Positions 9,537 to 17,887 of a stretch of 43,794 nt of DNA are shown piece by piece. The position numbers were made by a program, and so were the translations under genes. The DNA comes from Planctomycetota bacterium. Lineage in GTDB: Bacteria > Planctomycetota > Planctomycetia > Pirellulales > Pirellulaceae. The stretch lies in the NCBI GenBank assembly GCA_963205385.1, contig CAUJKE010000349.1, positions 1-43,794 on the forward strand, read 5' to 3'. Below the pieces are notes generated by a model. The model had not been told where the DNA came from, did not search any database, and saw nothing but the letters and a program-made list of their open reading frames with translations. Position 1 is the first letter of the stretch. Each line of letters opens with the position of its first letter.

Positions 9537-9740
9537 TCACACATTGAACTTTGGCAACGGGTTCTTAGTCAATTCACCGACGCGCGCCGGCGTCTGCGGT
9601 TGCTGCTTCGCAGCCTCGCGAAGGTGAAATTCCACGTTGTCCATCACGTCCTGAAGTTCGCTCAAAGACGCAATGGGCCCGAGATGCTCGCCGCGCTCGC
9701 CGAGCACGTGCCAGCCATCAGGGCGTTGTTCAACTTTCAT
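9537..9740 (-). CDS. Small orphan protein, 67 aa
   Basis: An unrecognised 67-residue protein starting 'MKVEQRPDGWHVLGERGEHL' and ending 'KNPLPKFNV'. The first half looks like small beta strands ('GWHVLGERGEHLGPIASL'), the middle is a helix ('SELQDVMDNVEFHLREAA'), and the tail is polar. There is no cysteine, signal peptide or membrane segment. The start at ATG 9740 is set by an ideal Shine-Dalgarno AGGAGG five bases upstream; the longer reading to 9878 lacks such support. It lies convergently against the isomerase gene with 21 nt between stops. The strong ribosome site and compact, well-formed reading frame argue that it is real. Function unknown. Confidence 0.65.
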   Translation of the reverse strand: MKVEQRPDGWHVLGERGEHLGPIASLSELQDVMDNVEFHLREAAKQQPQTPARVGELTKNPLPKFNV

Positions 9741-10064
9741 CTGCGCCTCCTTTCCTTTCCGCGCGAGGGAAAAGGGAGCAAGTGCCGTGCCAGAGGCACG
9801 AAGTTCGGGAAGATAAGATTGCACACACGGAGCCCAGGGCGGCCCAGCGGTTCTGAATAATGGTACGAAACAAGACAAGGCCGAGTGTCCGGACGTTTCC
9901 GACGGACCACACTGGGCATCCTCTCATTAGAACGCTAGCTGCAAATTTCGCACGCGCAATTTGCAATCTTGCGGCAAGCCGCCGCTACAGCAGAAGGGGC
10001 GGGACAGTTCCACAGAGCAACTTGCAGGCGTGAAGAAGGGAAGCCGGTTGCCCCGCCGCCGCCG
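9741..10064. other. Intergenic stretch with one small palindrome
   Basis: No convincing gene lies here. The stretch holds the leader of the 67-aa gene and the 3' side of the ferredoxin gene. The only structure seen is a perfect 8-bp inverted repeat with a 10-base loop, arms at 9940-9947 and 9958-9965 (TGCAAATT / AATTTGCA). It sits about 100 nt beyond the ferredoxin stop and has no T-run, so it is not a convincing terminator. Confidence 0.4.
9746..9751 (-). promoter_or_regulatory. Consensus ribosome binding site of the 67-aa gene
   Basis: The minus strand reads AGGAGG followed by five bases and ATG. It is the strongest Shine-Dalgarno match noticed in the window, where most genes have weak or no such site, and it decides the start of the small gene. 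Confidence 0.7.
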
Positions 10065-10457
10065 TTAGGAAGCGGCTTTCATCTCGGCCAGGTGCTGGGC
10101 CGTGCCGACCAGTCGATCCCAATGCTCATGGATGTATTCCGGCGGGCCGCCGATTTGCGCCACGGTGACGGCCAACAACTCGGTTGGAACCATCTCAATC
10201 GCGTTCCAGGGGCAGACCGTCAACTCGTAGGGGTTGGTCTTCTTTTGCGGAATATGCACGCAGACTTCGCAACCGACGCAACGCTCGAAGTCGATCTCGC
10301 ACCACGATTGCGACCCCTTCACACCCAAGCCAAACTCCTTGAGCTCGATGCAATCGACGGGACAGACTTGGATGCAGGCTTCGCAACCGGTGCAGTTATC
10401 GGCATTGATGACCGCGATTTCCTTGGGGAGCTTCTTGCGTGGACCTTGCTTGGCCAT
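10065..10457 (-). CDS. Two-cluster 4Fe-4S ferredoxin with a long second-motif insertion
   Basis: 130 residues, start ATG 10457 ('MAKQGPRKKLPKE'). The first cluster motif is normal: C22-x2-C25-x2-C28-x3-C32-P. The second reads C60-x2-C63-x2-C66 and then only after 15 residues C82-P ('TVCPWNAIEM'), where a standard ferredoxin has three residues. Cys36 and Cys53 are extra. By family logic, C22/C25/C28/C82 would bind one 4Fe-4S cluster and C60/C63/C66/C32 the other. It is a cytosolic electron carrier. The basic N-terminus 'KQGPRKK' and a C-terminal helix of about 40 residues extend it beyond the usual 55-80 residues. It is downstream of lysA (118-nt gap) on the same strand, with no visible redox partner. 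Confidence 0.88.
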   Translation of the reverse strand: MAKQGPRKKLPKEIAVINADNCTGCEACIQVCPVDCIELKEFGLGVKGSQSWCEIDFERCVGCEVCVHIPQKKTNPYELTVCPWNAIEMVPTELLAVTVAQIGGPPEYIHEHWDRLVGTAQHLAEMKAAS

Positions 10458-10575
10458 GAATATGCTTACTCCGGGAAAGGTCACGCTACGGACATCGTGA
10501 CGGATTTCACAAACTCGCTGCTGCAATTATAGACGTCTATCGGCACGCCGCCAAGCGCCGCTGTGGCCGGAATGG

Positions 10576-11853
10576 CTATTGGGGGATCGACTCTCCCCGC
10601 ACCAAATCCTCAAAAGTCTGGCGAGACCGGACCAAATGCGGGGTTTCGTTCCGAATCAGCACTTCCGCAGGCAGCGGTTTGGAATTGTAGTTCGAGGCCA
10701 TCACGAAGCCATATGCCCCGGCGCATTCAATCACCAGCAGGTCGCCGACTTGTGCGACAGGGAGCGCGCGCTTGCAGACGAAGCCCCCCTCTTCTTGCGT
10801 GAAGATGTCGCCCGACTCGCAAAGCGGCCCGCCGACGACGACCTCATGATGCGGCACGCGCGCGGGGTCGCTTTCGCCGCTGGCCAAGGCGATCGACATG
10901 GGGTGATACGAACCGTACAAAATGGGCCGCGCCAAACTGTTGAAGCCGGCATCGAGCAGGTAGAACATGTTCGCTCCCATCTGCTTGACGGCGCGAATTT
11001 CGCTGATGAGGTAGCCGCTCTCGGCGGGAATATAACGCCCCGGCTCGATCTCCAGCGTGATGTCGTGGCCGAACTTCGCCGCGAGTCGCTGCCGCGTGGC
11101 GTCCCACAGCGCATAGTATTGAGCCAGGTCGACGTATGATTGCCCCGCATGATAGGCGATCGGCAAGCCGCCGCCGGCGCTGATCGTGGTGAGTGACCGG
11201 CCGACTTGTTCGGCGCAGCGCTCCATCGCGCCGCAAACTTGCGCGAGATGTTCCAGATCGGTTCCCGAACCGATGTGCATGTGCAGCCCCGTCACCATTA
11301 GCCCCTGACGATCCGCCCGCAGCAAGCACTCGTCGAGGCTCTCGTGCCAGATGCCGTGCTTGGATTGTTCGCCGCCGGTGTTGGTCTTCTGGCTATGGCC
11401 ATGACCGAAGCCGGGGTTGATGCGGAGCGTCACCTCGCGGCCCGGCGCGCGCTCGCCGAGTTGATCGAGCATATCCGGCGAACCGCAGTTGGCGTGAATG
11501 TTGTGTTCAATCACCAGGTCGAGCGCATCGCGGTCGAAAATGTCGGCCGTGTACACAATCCCGTGGGGATGTCCGCCGGGAGAATAACCAGCGGCCAGCG
11601 CGCGGCGAATCTCACCGGCGCTCACGGCATCGACCACGACGCCGTTGCGGCGGCAGATGTCCAGAATCGCGAGGTTCGAATTCGCCTTTTGGGCATAACG
11701 AATGACGTCGAACGCCCGCAAATCGTTTATCCGCTCAACGATCTTCGCTTCGTCGTAAACATACGTCGGCGTGCCAAACCGCCGGGCGAGCTCGACCACA
11801 GAAACGCCAGCAATTTGTTGACGCAGCGTGGGAAACATTTCAACCTGAGGCAT
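10576..11853 (-). CDS. lysA: Diaminopimelate decarboxylase
   Basis: 425 residues of the alanine racemase-fold group IV decarboxylases. It makes L-lysine from meso-diaminopimelate, the last step of lysine biosynthesis. The PLP lysine is K56 in 'RYAQKANSN'. Further landmarks are 'HMHIGSGT' near 190, 'SAGGGLP' (phosphate-binding glycine loop), 'EPGRYIPAESG' near 270, 'CESGDIF' near 340 (the cysteine of the dimer active site) and 'ECAGAYGFVMASNYN'. ATG 11853 ('MPQVEMFPTL') is preferred over upstream starts in the same frame, which would add an unconserved leader. Cytosolic. The ferredoxin follows on the same strand, but no functional link is evident. Confidence 0.95.
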   Translation of the reverse strand: MPQVEMFPTLRQQIAGVSVVELARRFGTPTYVYDEAKIVERINDLRAFDVIRYAQKANSNLAILDICRRNGVVVDAVSAGEIRRALAAGYSPGGHPHGIVYTADIFDRDALDLVIEHNIHANCGSPDMLDQLGERAPGREVTLRINPGFGHGHSQKTNTGGEQSKHGIWHESLDECLLRADRQGLMVTGLHMHIGSGTDLEHLAQVCGAMERCAEQVGRSLTTISAGGGLPIAYHAGQSYVDLAQYYALWDATRQRLAAKFGHDITLEIEPGRYIPAESGYLISEIRAVKQMGANMFYLLDAGFNSLARPILYGSYHPMSIALASGESDPARVPHHEVVVGGPLCESGDIFTQEEGGFVCKRALPVAQVGDLLVIECAGAYGFVMASNYNSKPLPAEVLIRNETPHLVRSRQTFEDLVRGESIPQ

Positions 11854-12026
11854 GAGAGACCTGGCGATGTGATTCTGGGTTGCAAACAGCGATGCACGAC
11901 TCCCTAGTTTAGCTTGTCGCAAAAAGGCTCACAGGGGATATCCGACTCCCAACCGCACGGGGAGCCGGAGCCGGCCATTATGCAGGCGCGCGTCGCTGTT
12001 GCGCGCGGGTGATGCGGAGGCCCGCC

Positions 12027-14195
12027 CTACACCACCGCGGCCACAGCGCGCGGTTGCATCCGGCTTTCGGCGAGCGACGTGTCGGCGGTGAGGGTCATGG
12101 TCACGCTCCAGCGCCCGGCTGCATCGCCGCGGACGAGCCAGTGCGGAATAACGGCGACCGACTGGTGAACCAGTTCGAAGCCCCCTTCCGATTGGCTGAC
12201 GGTCTCGATCGGGAACGTCCAGATCTTCGTCGGCTGGTTGGCGGTCCATTTGACGTCGATCCCCAGCCACTCGTCCACGAGCGCGAGATCGACAGCGCTG
12301 TCCAGGTCGAGCGGCGTGCCGAGCTGCCCAAGCTTTTCACGGTCGCCGCGGTAGAAGTAACGGTCGTCCGCGCCTGAGGGGAGCCCCGCGAAGTTGAACT
12401 CCACGCCAAAGTGGAGCGGATGGTCCTGCGGCACCCCTTCGAGCAGATAAGCGATCTCCAGTTGGTTGGAACCGGCTTCGAGCGTGATCCCCTTGGTAAT
12501 CTTGATCGCCAAGCCAGACGCGCGCCCTTCGCGGGTCATCACGAGTTGCACGCGGTCAGCGTTGCGCCGCAGTTTGGCTTCGTAGACGCCGCGGAGAAAA
12601 TCGCCCCGCTCCTCGACTTCGTTGCGCGCCAATGCTTCCGGCGAGATGTCGTGATCCCAGAAGTGATCGAGCAGCGACTTCCGCGGATACGAGTCGTATT
12701 GCAGGCGTTCGTCGAGACCTTCTTGCTTGAAGACGACGCGATCGTGAATGCTCGCGGCCGCGCCGTGCCCCTCGCTCGCGCCGGCCAGCACCTTGCGATG
12801 ATAGGCTTCGGGACGCCGTGTCATCGTGGCCAAGAGATTGTGGCAGATCGTGCGAACATCGAGTTCATACAGTTGCCCGCCTTGGGCCGGCGCGACGAAT
12901 GCGAAGAGCCGATCGCTGGTCAGCTTCACTTCCTGGCGCGCGTCGTAGTTGAAGTCGCCGGACGTGATTTCAACGAAGCCAGACGATTTGTTCGTGGCCT
13001 TGTCGAGCAGGTTATCGGCGGCGATGAGCTGGTTGTACACGGCGTTGCGTAAGTGCGGGAGGTAAATACCGCCGAACGCGCCGTGCCAATAGGTGCAATT
13101 GCATTGACCGCGATAGAGGGCCGTGCGCGCACTCTCGAATTCCGCATTCCGCACCCCTTCGCGCCGCGCCTCTTCCAAACGCTCGCTGACGTGCATCATG
13201 CGGGCGTACATCTCGTCCGATTCAGGATACTTCACCTTGAAGTTGCGCCAAAAGCCGCCCCGCAAGAAGCGCTTCAACCGCGGAAAGTTCGAGTCATGCT
13301 CGTACTCGTGCGTGATGGCTTCATATTCCACCTGTTGTTCGACAGGCAGCGCCCATTCGGTCATCTCGCGATAGCTGCCATCAGGCAGGTAAACCTTCCC
13401 TTGCGGCGGGACATTCTCGACGGCGTCCGCGAGTGTCGTGGTCAGGAGCCAATCCTTATTGGCGACCAGGCCATCGAAGAACTGCTTGAGCCAACCGTTG
13501 TCATAGACGTGGTGTTTGGTTTCCGGCCAAGTGCCAAACTTCTCGCCATCGTCGCCAAAGACCACGACCGAGTGCGGATGGCGATGCGCGATGTCGCGGA
13601 GGTAATCGACCGTCTCATGCGGCTGACCAAACGGAATGAGATAACGCAACCGCTCGCTGCCAGGGAAGATCGCCAGGAGTTGGCCGTCGTCTTCGGTAAT
13701 GTAATAGCCACAGAGCTCGTCATCGACGAGACCGGCGTTTTTGAAATGGAAATCGTCGAGCACCGTGTACTTGATGCCGGCGGACACGATGTCCTTGGTC
13801 ATCGACTGTTCCCAGACGCGCTCGGGAACCCACATCCCTTGCACCTGCGCGCCCAAGCGGCGCTCCAGCCAGGTCGTGTAGGTTGATATCTGGCCAATGC
13901 GATCGCGCGAGGGAAGCATCCCCAAAATCGCTTCGTAGAACGAACCGCCTATGATCTCGATCCGACCCGCCTGCACGAGCCGCGCCAGGCGGTCGAGATA
14001 TTCGGGATGATGCTGGTCGAGCCACTCGACTAGCGGGCCGCTCGTGTGCAGCGAGAGACGTAAATCCGCATACGGCTCGAAGACATCGAGAAACGGCAGG
14101 TAACTATCCTGGTACGCTTGCTCGAAGACGCCTTCAAAGTTGCCGACGGGTTGGTGATTGTGCAGAACCAGACAAAAGCGAATCATCGGAGTCAT
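12027..14195 (-). CDS. GH57 4-alpha-glucanotransferase / alpha-amylase family protein
   Basis: 722 residues with no signal peptide. The GH57 catalytic barrel occupies roughly residues 1-380: 'MIRFCLVLHNHQPVGNFEGV', 'EIIGGSFYEAILGMLP', the nucleophile region 'GMWVPERVWEQS' with E125, and 'VVFGDDGEKFGTWPET' with D215/D216 as the acid/base candidate. These positions match the catalytic Glu and Asp of the Thermococcus litoralis 4-alpha-glucanotransferase very closely (family knowledge). After a helical stretch comes a beta-rich C-terminal part of the DUF1925/DUF1926 type. The enzyme should transfer or hydrolyse alpha-1,4-glucans in the cytosol, fitting glycogen turnover with glgA and galT upstream on the same strand. 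ATG 14195 is chosen; ATG 14186 is equally possible. Confidence 0.9.
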   Translation of the reverse strand: MTPMIRFCLVLHNHQPVGNFEGVFEQAYQDSYLPFLDVFEPYADLRLSLHTSGPLVEWLDQHHPEYLDRLARLVQAGRIEIIGGSFYEAILGMLPSRDRIGQISTYTTWLERRLGAQVQGMWVPERVWEQSMTKDIVSAGIKYTVLDDFHFKNAGLVDDELCGYYITEDDGQLLAIFPGSERLRYLIPFGQPHETVDYLRDIAHRHPHSVVVFGDDGEKFGTWPETKHHVYDNGWLKQFFDGLVANKDWLLTTTLADAVENVPPQGKVYLPDGSYREMTEWALPVEQQVEYEAITHEYEHDSNFPRLKRFLRGGFWRNFKVKYPESDEMYARMMHVSERLEEARREGVRNAEFESARTALYRGQCNCTYWHGAFGGIYLPHLRNAVYNQLIAADNLLDKATNKSSGFVEITSGDFNYDARQEVKLTSDRLFAFVAPAQGGQLYELDVRTICHNLLATMTRRPEAYHRKVLAGASEGHGAAASIHDRVVFKQEGLDERLQYDSYPRKSLLDHFWDHDISPEALARNEVEERGDFLRGVYEAKLRRNADRVQLVMTREGRASGLAIKITKGITLEAGSNQLEIAYLLEGVPQDHPLHFGVEFNFAGLPSGADDRYFYRGDREKLGQLGTPLDLDSAVDLALVDEWLGIDVKWTANQPTKIWTFPIETVSQSEGGFELVHQSVAVIPHWLVRGDAAGRWSVTMTLTADTSLAESRMQPRAVAAVV

Positions 14196-14458
14196 ACGGT
14201 TTGGCGGGGCAATGGGAGACGGATGACAATTCCAAACAACACAATAGCGCCGAGGCGTGACCTCCCGTCGAACCTCACTGGCACTTACTAATCGGCAATC
14301 TCAGCGTGGTTTATCTAGTTTTTCCAGCCAGATTATCTTACGGAGCTGGACACTTGCCGCCGGCCCACGGAAATTAGTGAGCGCAGCGTTAACCGCCACC
14401 CCCTGCAAACCGACGATTCGAGGCTCCGGCCCAAACCCCGAGAGAGCAACTTTGGTTT

Positions 14459-15472
14459 CTAACCCCGCAACGTCTTGGCCGCTTCTTCAGGAGAAACCGG
14501 GTTGATGAAATAACCGGTGCCCCATTCAAAGCCTGCCGCTTTCGTCAAACGCGGAAAAACCTCTACATGCCAGTGATAGTAATGATAGGGCGCGCTGTCA
14601 AACGGTGCCGTATGCAAAAAGAAGTTATAAGCCGGCCGATTGAGCACCGCCTCCATACGTGCGAGGAGTTTTTGGACAAACCTACCCAGTTCGCCCAGTT
14701 CCACATCCGTGGGTGAGCCGTCCCCGCCCCGTTGAAAATAGGCTGAATGCCGGCGCGGCAGAATCCAGGTTTCGTAGGAAAAACGGCTCGCAAACGGGCA
14801 AAAGGCGACGAAGTTGTCCGACTCCGCCACGATCCGCTCCCCGGCCGCGAGTTCCTGGGCCAGGATGTCCGCCAGGAGCATACGGCCCCGCGCCTCGTGA
14901 TAGGCCCGGCACGACGCGAGCTCCGTCGCGATATCGCTGGGCACATGCGGCAGCACGATGAGCTGGCTGTGAGTGTGTTCGATCGAAGCGCCGGCCGCGG
15001 AGCCGACATTCTTGAAAATCTGCCCATACTTCCACTGCGCATCGCGCGCGTGTTCGCTCAGCCGATCGCGATAAGCTGTCCACGTCAGGCGGAGTTGATC
15101 GTCGCTCAGTTCGGTGAGACTCGCTGCGTGCTGCGGACATTCGATGATGACTTCGTGCACGCCGTTGGCACTGACGCGCGTGCCGAACAGTTCGTTGCGC
15201 ACCGGGCCGTTGGCATTGTGCCGCACCGCCGGATATTTATTGGGAACCACGCGCACTTGCCAGGTCGGCGGTTGCCCCGCGTGGGCAAGCGCATCACCCA
15301 TGGTATAAACGGCGACCGCCTCCGGCGTGACGATTTCGTTTCCGGCACAAAACGGACACGCCTCCGCGACGCGGCGATTGGGCGTGGAGACATATTCATC
15401 GGGACGGCTATCGCGCTCCTGGGCAATGATTACCCATCGTTGACTTACCGGGTCTTGGCGCAATTCAGACAT
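14459..15472 (-). CDS. galT: Galactose-1-phosphate uridylyltransferase-family protein
   Basis: 337 residues. Zinc site C39-x2-C42 ('ACPFCAGNE') with H115 ('ECPQH'). The active-site segment 'GASIEHTHSQ' carries H166 and H168 (nucleophile position) and Q170; the second half has 'YHYYHWHVEVFPRLTKAAG'. The nucleophile motif is HTHSQ where the classical E. coli enzyme has HPHGQ, a variation common in the broader GalT/ADP-glucose phosphorylase branch. Known members exchange UDP-glucose and galactose-1-phosphate, but members beside glgA and GH57 genes may act on other sugar-1-phosphates. The start at ATG 15472 ('MSELRQDPVSQRW') is the family's usual N-terminus. It lies between the MscS and GH57 genes on the same strand, with wide gaps, so cotranscription is uncertain. 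Confidence 0.88.
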   Translation of the reverse strand: MSELRQDPVSQRWVIIAQERDSRPDEYVSTPNRRVAEACPFCAGNEIVTPEAVAVYTMGDALAHAGQPPTWQVRVVPNKYPAVRHNANGPVRNELFGTRVSANGVHEVIIECPQHAASLTELSDDQLRLTWTAYRDRLSEHARDAQWKYGQIFKNVGSAAGASIEHTHSQLIVLPHVPSDIATELASCRAYHEARGRMLLADILAQELAAGERIVAESDNFVAFCPFASRFSYETWILPRRHSAYFQRGGDGSPTDVELGELGRFVQKLLARMEAVLNRPAYNFFLHTAPFDSAPYHYYHWHVEVFPRLTKAAGFEWGTGYFINPVSPEEAAKTLRG

Positions 15473-15660
15473 GCGATGGCCGGAAGAGGGCGCGAGGAGG
15501 GAGAACGATCGCCGCACCCACCGGTCCGGCGACCGCCTTTGAGTTTAGACGTGTTCCCCGCCTCTTCCTAGGGCCATTTGCCGCACCATAGCCGGAATAT
15601 TAAGGCCTGCCGGCGCCGCTGTAGCCGCAGTCGCCGCAAGTGAGCATTTCCGCACACCGC

Positions 15661-17757
15661 TCAATTCGTCGAGACGGGGGCTTGTTGCCGGATGGCGCCG
15701 TTGATGGGAACGATCTCCCCTTCGCCTTCGACGACGTGACGAACGACCCGCTGCGGGAAAGGGATTTCGATCCCCAGGCTATCGAACTTGTTCTTGATGC
15801 GGCGGAGCATTTCGCGGCGGACCGGCCATTTGCGATCGGGTCGTGTGACCAGGCAGATGCGAATCACAACCGCGGAGTCCCCCAAAGCCTCGACGCCTAG
15901 CAGTTCTGGATCCTGGAGGATCGAGCTCTCGAAGGCCGGATCGTGACACAGTTCGTTCGCCAATTCCAGCAACACGGCCATGACCTTATCGACCTTCTCC
16001 TTATAGGCGACGCCGATGTCGAGCACGACGCGGGACCACTCGTGCGTGAGGTTGATGACCGAGGTAATTTGCCCGTTGGGAATGAAATAAACCTTGCCTT
16101 CCAGATCGCGCAGCACGGTGATGCGGAGCGTGATCCGTTCGACCGTGCCGGTCATGTCGCCGATCGTGATGACGTCGCCAATCTTGTATTGATTCTCCGC
16201 GAGGATCATGAAGCCGTAGAAGTAATCGCGAATGAGGTTCTGCGCGCCAAAAGCGACCGCCAGGCCGACCACCGCCACGCCGCCCATCAGCGGCGCGACG
16301 GGAATGCGAAGCACATTGGCGACCACCAGCGCGCCGCCGACATAGAGGGCCGTATAAGCGGCGTTCTCCGTGACGCTGACGAGCGTCTTGGCGTGATTCT
16401 CGCGTTCCAGGGGCGTGCCGCGCGCGTTACGCGTCAAGAACGTCACCATCCGCTTGCTAGCGCCCCGCAACAGCCAATGCAGCGTAAACAAAACCAACAG
16501 CACCACGCCCACCTGCGGCAACACGATCATGCCGTAGTCGGTGATGGTGATCCACCAGCTCTTGCGGAGCGCCGCGGCCGCTTGCGCTTCTTTCTCGGTC
16601 GCTTCGCGCGCTAGCTCCAGTTCTTCCTGCTGCACGTCCGCATACTGGGCCTGCAACACCTGCAACCGCTCGTTGTGGTCTTGGATGATGTCGCTCGTCT
16701 CTTCCAACCGCGCGCGTGTGTCGGCGAGTTGCTTGGACACGTCTTCGAGCGACGCATACTCTTTCCCCTTGCGCAAATCGCCATAGAACTCGCTCTCCAG
16801 CGTCTGCAAAGTTTGCGAGAGATTCTCGTGGCGTTTATAAGCCGTGCTTAGCCGCGTGCGCTCCAGCGCGATGCTCTCCTCGAGCGTCTGCTTGCGCTTG
16901 GCAATCTCCTCGACGCTGCGTTTGGCCTTGTCGGCGGCGGCCTGCTTTTCCGTCGCTTCCGTTTCCGCCTTGGCGGCGCGCTCGCTGATCGGAGCAGGCT
17001 TGGTCTCGTCGCTCTTCTTCGGCTCGCCGCTGCCGGAGAGCACGCTCTCCGGCGTCGGCAGCGCAGGGGGCGTAGGTTCTTTTTTTTCCGCGGGAGACGT
17101 TTCCGCCGGGACGGGGGGCGGCGCGGTGCTATCGACGGCGGGAGGCTGGTCGTTCCCCTTGAGCTCGCGGAGCGCTGCTTGCTCTTGGCCGATCTTCTCC
17201 GTGAGGACGGCGATACTCGACTGCGCGCCCTTACGTTCGGCGACCGCCAGCTCCACGCGCTCCTTCGCCAACATCATTTTCTGCTGGAGCGCTTCCAGGG
17301 CCTTTTCGCTACGCGAAATCGCTACCGAGTTGTCCGAGGACTTTCGCAGATCGGCCAGGGCCGCTTGCTCGACCTCCACTTGCGTCTTGAGGTCGTTGAA
17401 CTCCTTCACCGCGGTGGCGTACTCGGTTTCACGCTTGGCCAGATCCGCGTTCAGCTTTTCCAGTTGCTTGGAGTCATCGGCCAGCGTCTTCTCAAGCGCC
17501 GCGATGCGTTCGACTTCGGTCAGCGGAAGCCGCGGAACATCCACCGGCGGCGGTGGATTCGCAGGCGGATTGACCGCTGGGTTGGCCGCCGCGTCGGGAG
17601 TTGTGGGATTGGGAGTACTCGCTGGCGCCGGCTGATTTGCCGTGTCCGTCGCCCCCGCCGGTGCAGGCGTTTGCGCCACAACCGGCAGCGCGCCGCGACC
17701 ACTCGCCACCGCGAGCAGCAACATTCCCAACCATTTCATCCACCGTCGGGAGTGCAT
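15661..17757 (-). CDS. MscS-family mechanosensitive channel with long periplasmic coiled coil
   Basis: 698 residues. A signal peptide (1-29, 'LLLAVASGRGALPVVAQ') is followed by a low-complexity Pro/Ala/Thr linker and a very long Lys/Glu/Ala-rich coiled-coil region (about 80-400), interrupted by a second Pro-rich stretch near 215-260. Three membrane helices follow: 'MIVLPQVGVVLLVLFTLHWL', 'YTALYVGGALVVANVL' and the pore-lining 'GGVAVVGLAVAFGAQNLIRD'. The MscS beta domain comes next ('GDVITIGDMTGTVERITLR', 'YFIPNGQI') with a cytoplasmic cage. The family releases solutes on hypo-osmotic shock; the coiled coil suggests periplasmic or peptidoglycan contact, as in MscK-type channels. It sits in the glycogen block between glgA and galT. 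Confidence 0.93.
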   Translation of the reverse strand: MHSRRWMKWLGMLLLAVASGRGALPVVAQTPAPAGATDTANQPAPASTPNPTTPDAAANPAVNPPANPPPPVDVPRLPLTEVERIAALEKTLADDSKQLEKLNADLAKRETEYATAVKEFNDLKTQVEVEQAALADLRKSSDNSVAISRSEKALEALQQKMMLAKERVELAVAERKGAQSSIAVLTEKIGQEQAALRELKGNDQPPAVDSTAPPPVPAETSPAEKKEPTPPALPTPESVLSGSGEPKKSDETKPAPISERAAKAETEATEKQAAADKAKRSVEEIAKRKQTLEESIALERTRLSTAYKRHENLSQTLQTLESEFYGDLRKGKEYASLEDVSKQLADTRARLEETSDIIQDHNERLQVLQAQYADVQQEELELAREATEKEAQAAAALRKSWWITITDYGMIVLPQVGVVLLVLFTLHWLLRGASKRMVTFLTRNARGTPLERENHAKTLVSVTENAAYTALYVGGALVVANVLRIPVAPLMGGVAVVGLAVAFGAQNLIRDYFYGFMILAENQYKIGDVITIGDMTGTVERITLRITVLRDLEGKVYFIPNGQITSVINLTHEWSRVVLDIGVAYKEKVDKVMAVLLELANELCHDPAFESSILQDPELLGVEALGDSAVVIRICLVTRPDRKWPVRREMLRRIKNKFDSLGIEIPFPQRVVRHVVEGEGEIVPINGAIRQQAPVSTN

Positions 17758-17887
17758 GCCGCGCTCCTCACAATACGAATCACCCTGCGCGGCGAAAACC
17801 GCGGCGCTCCCTCCATCTTCCGGCGATGGGCCAGAGCGGTCAACCCACGCCCCACGCGGCCCCGCCCCGCGAGACCCTCCGGTTGTC

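Noticed and set aside
14196..14458. tRNA or riboswitch in the gap between galT and the GH57 gene
   Set aside because: A 'GATTCGAGGCTC' stretch recalled a T-arm, but no acceptor stem, D-arm or anticodon arm can be folded around it.
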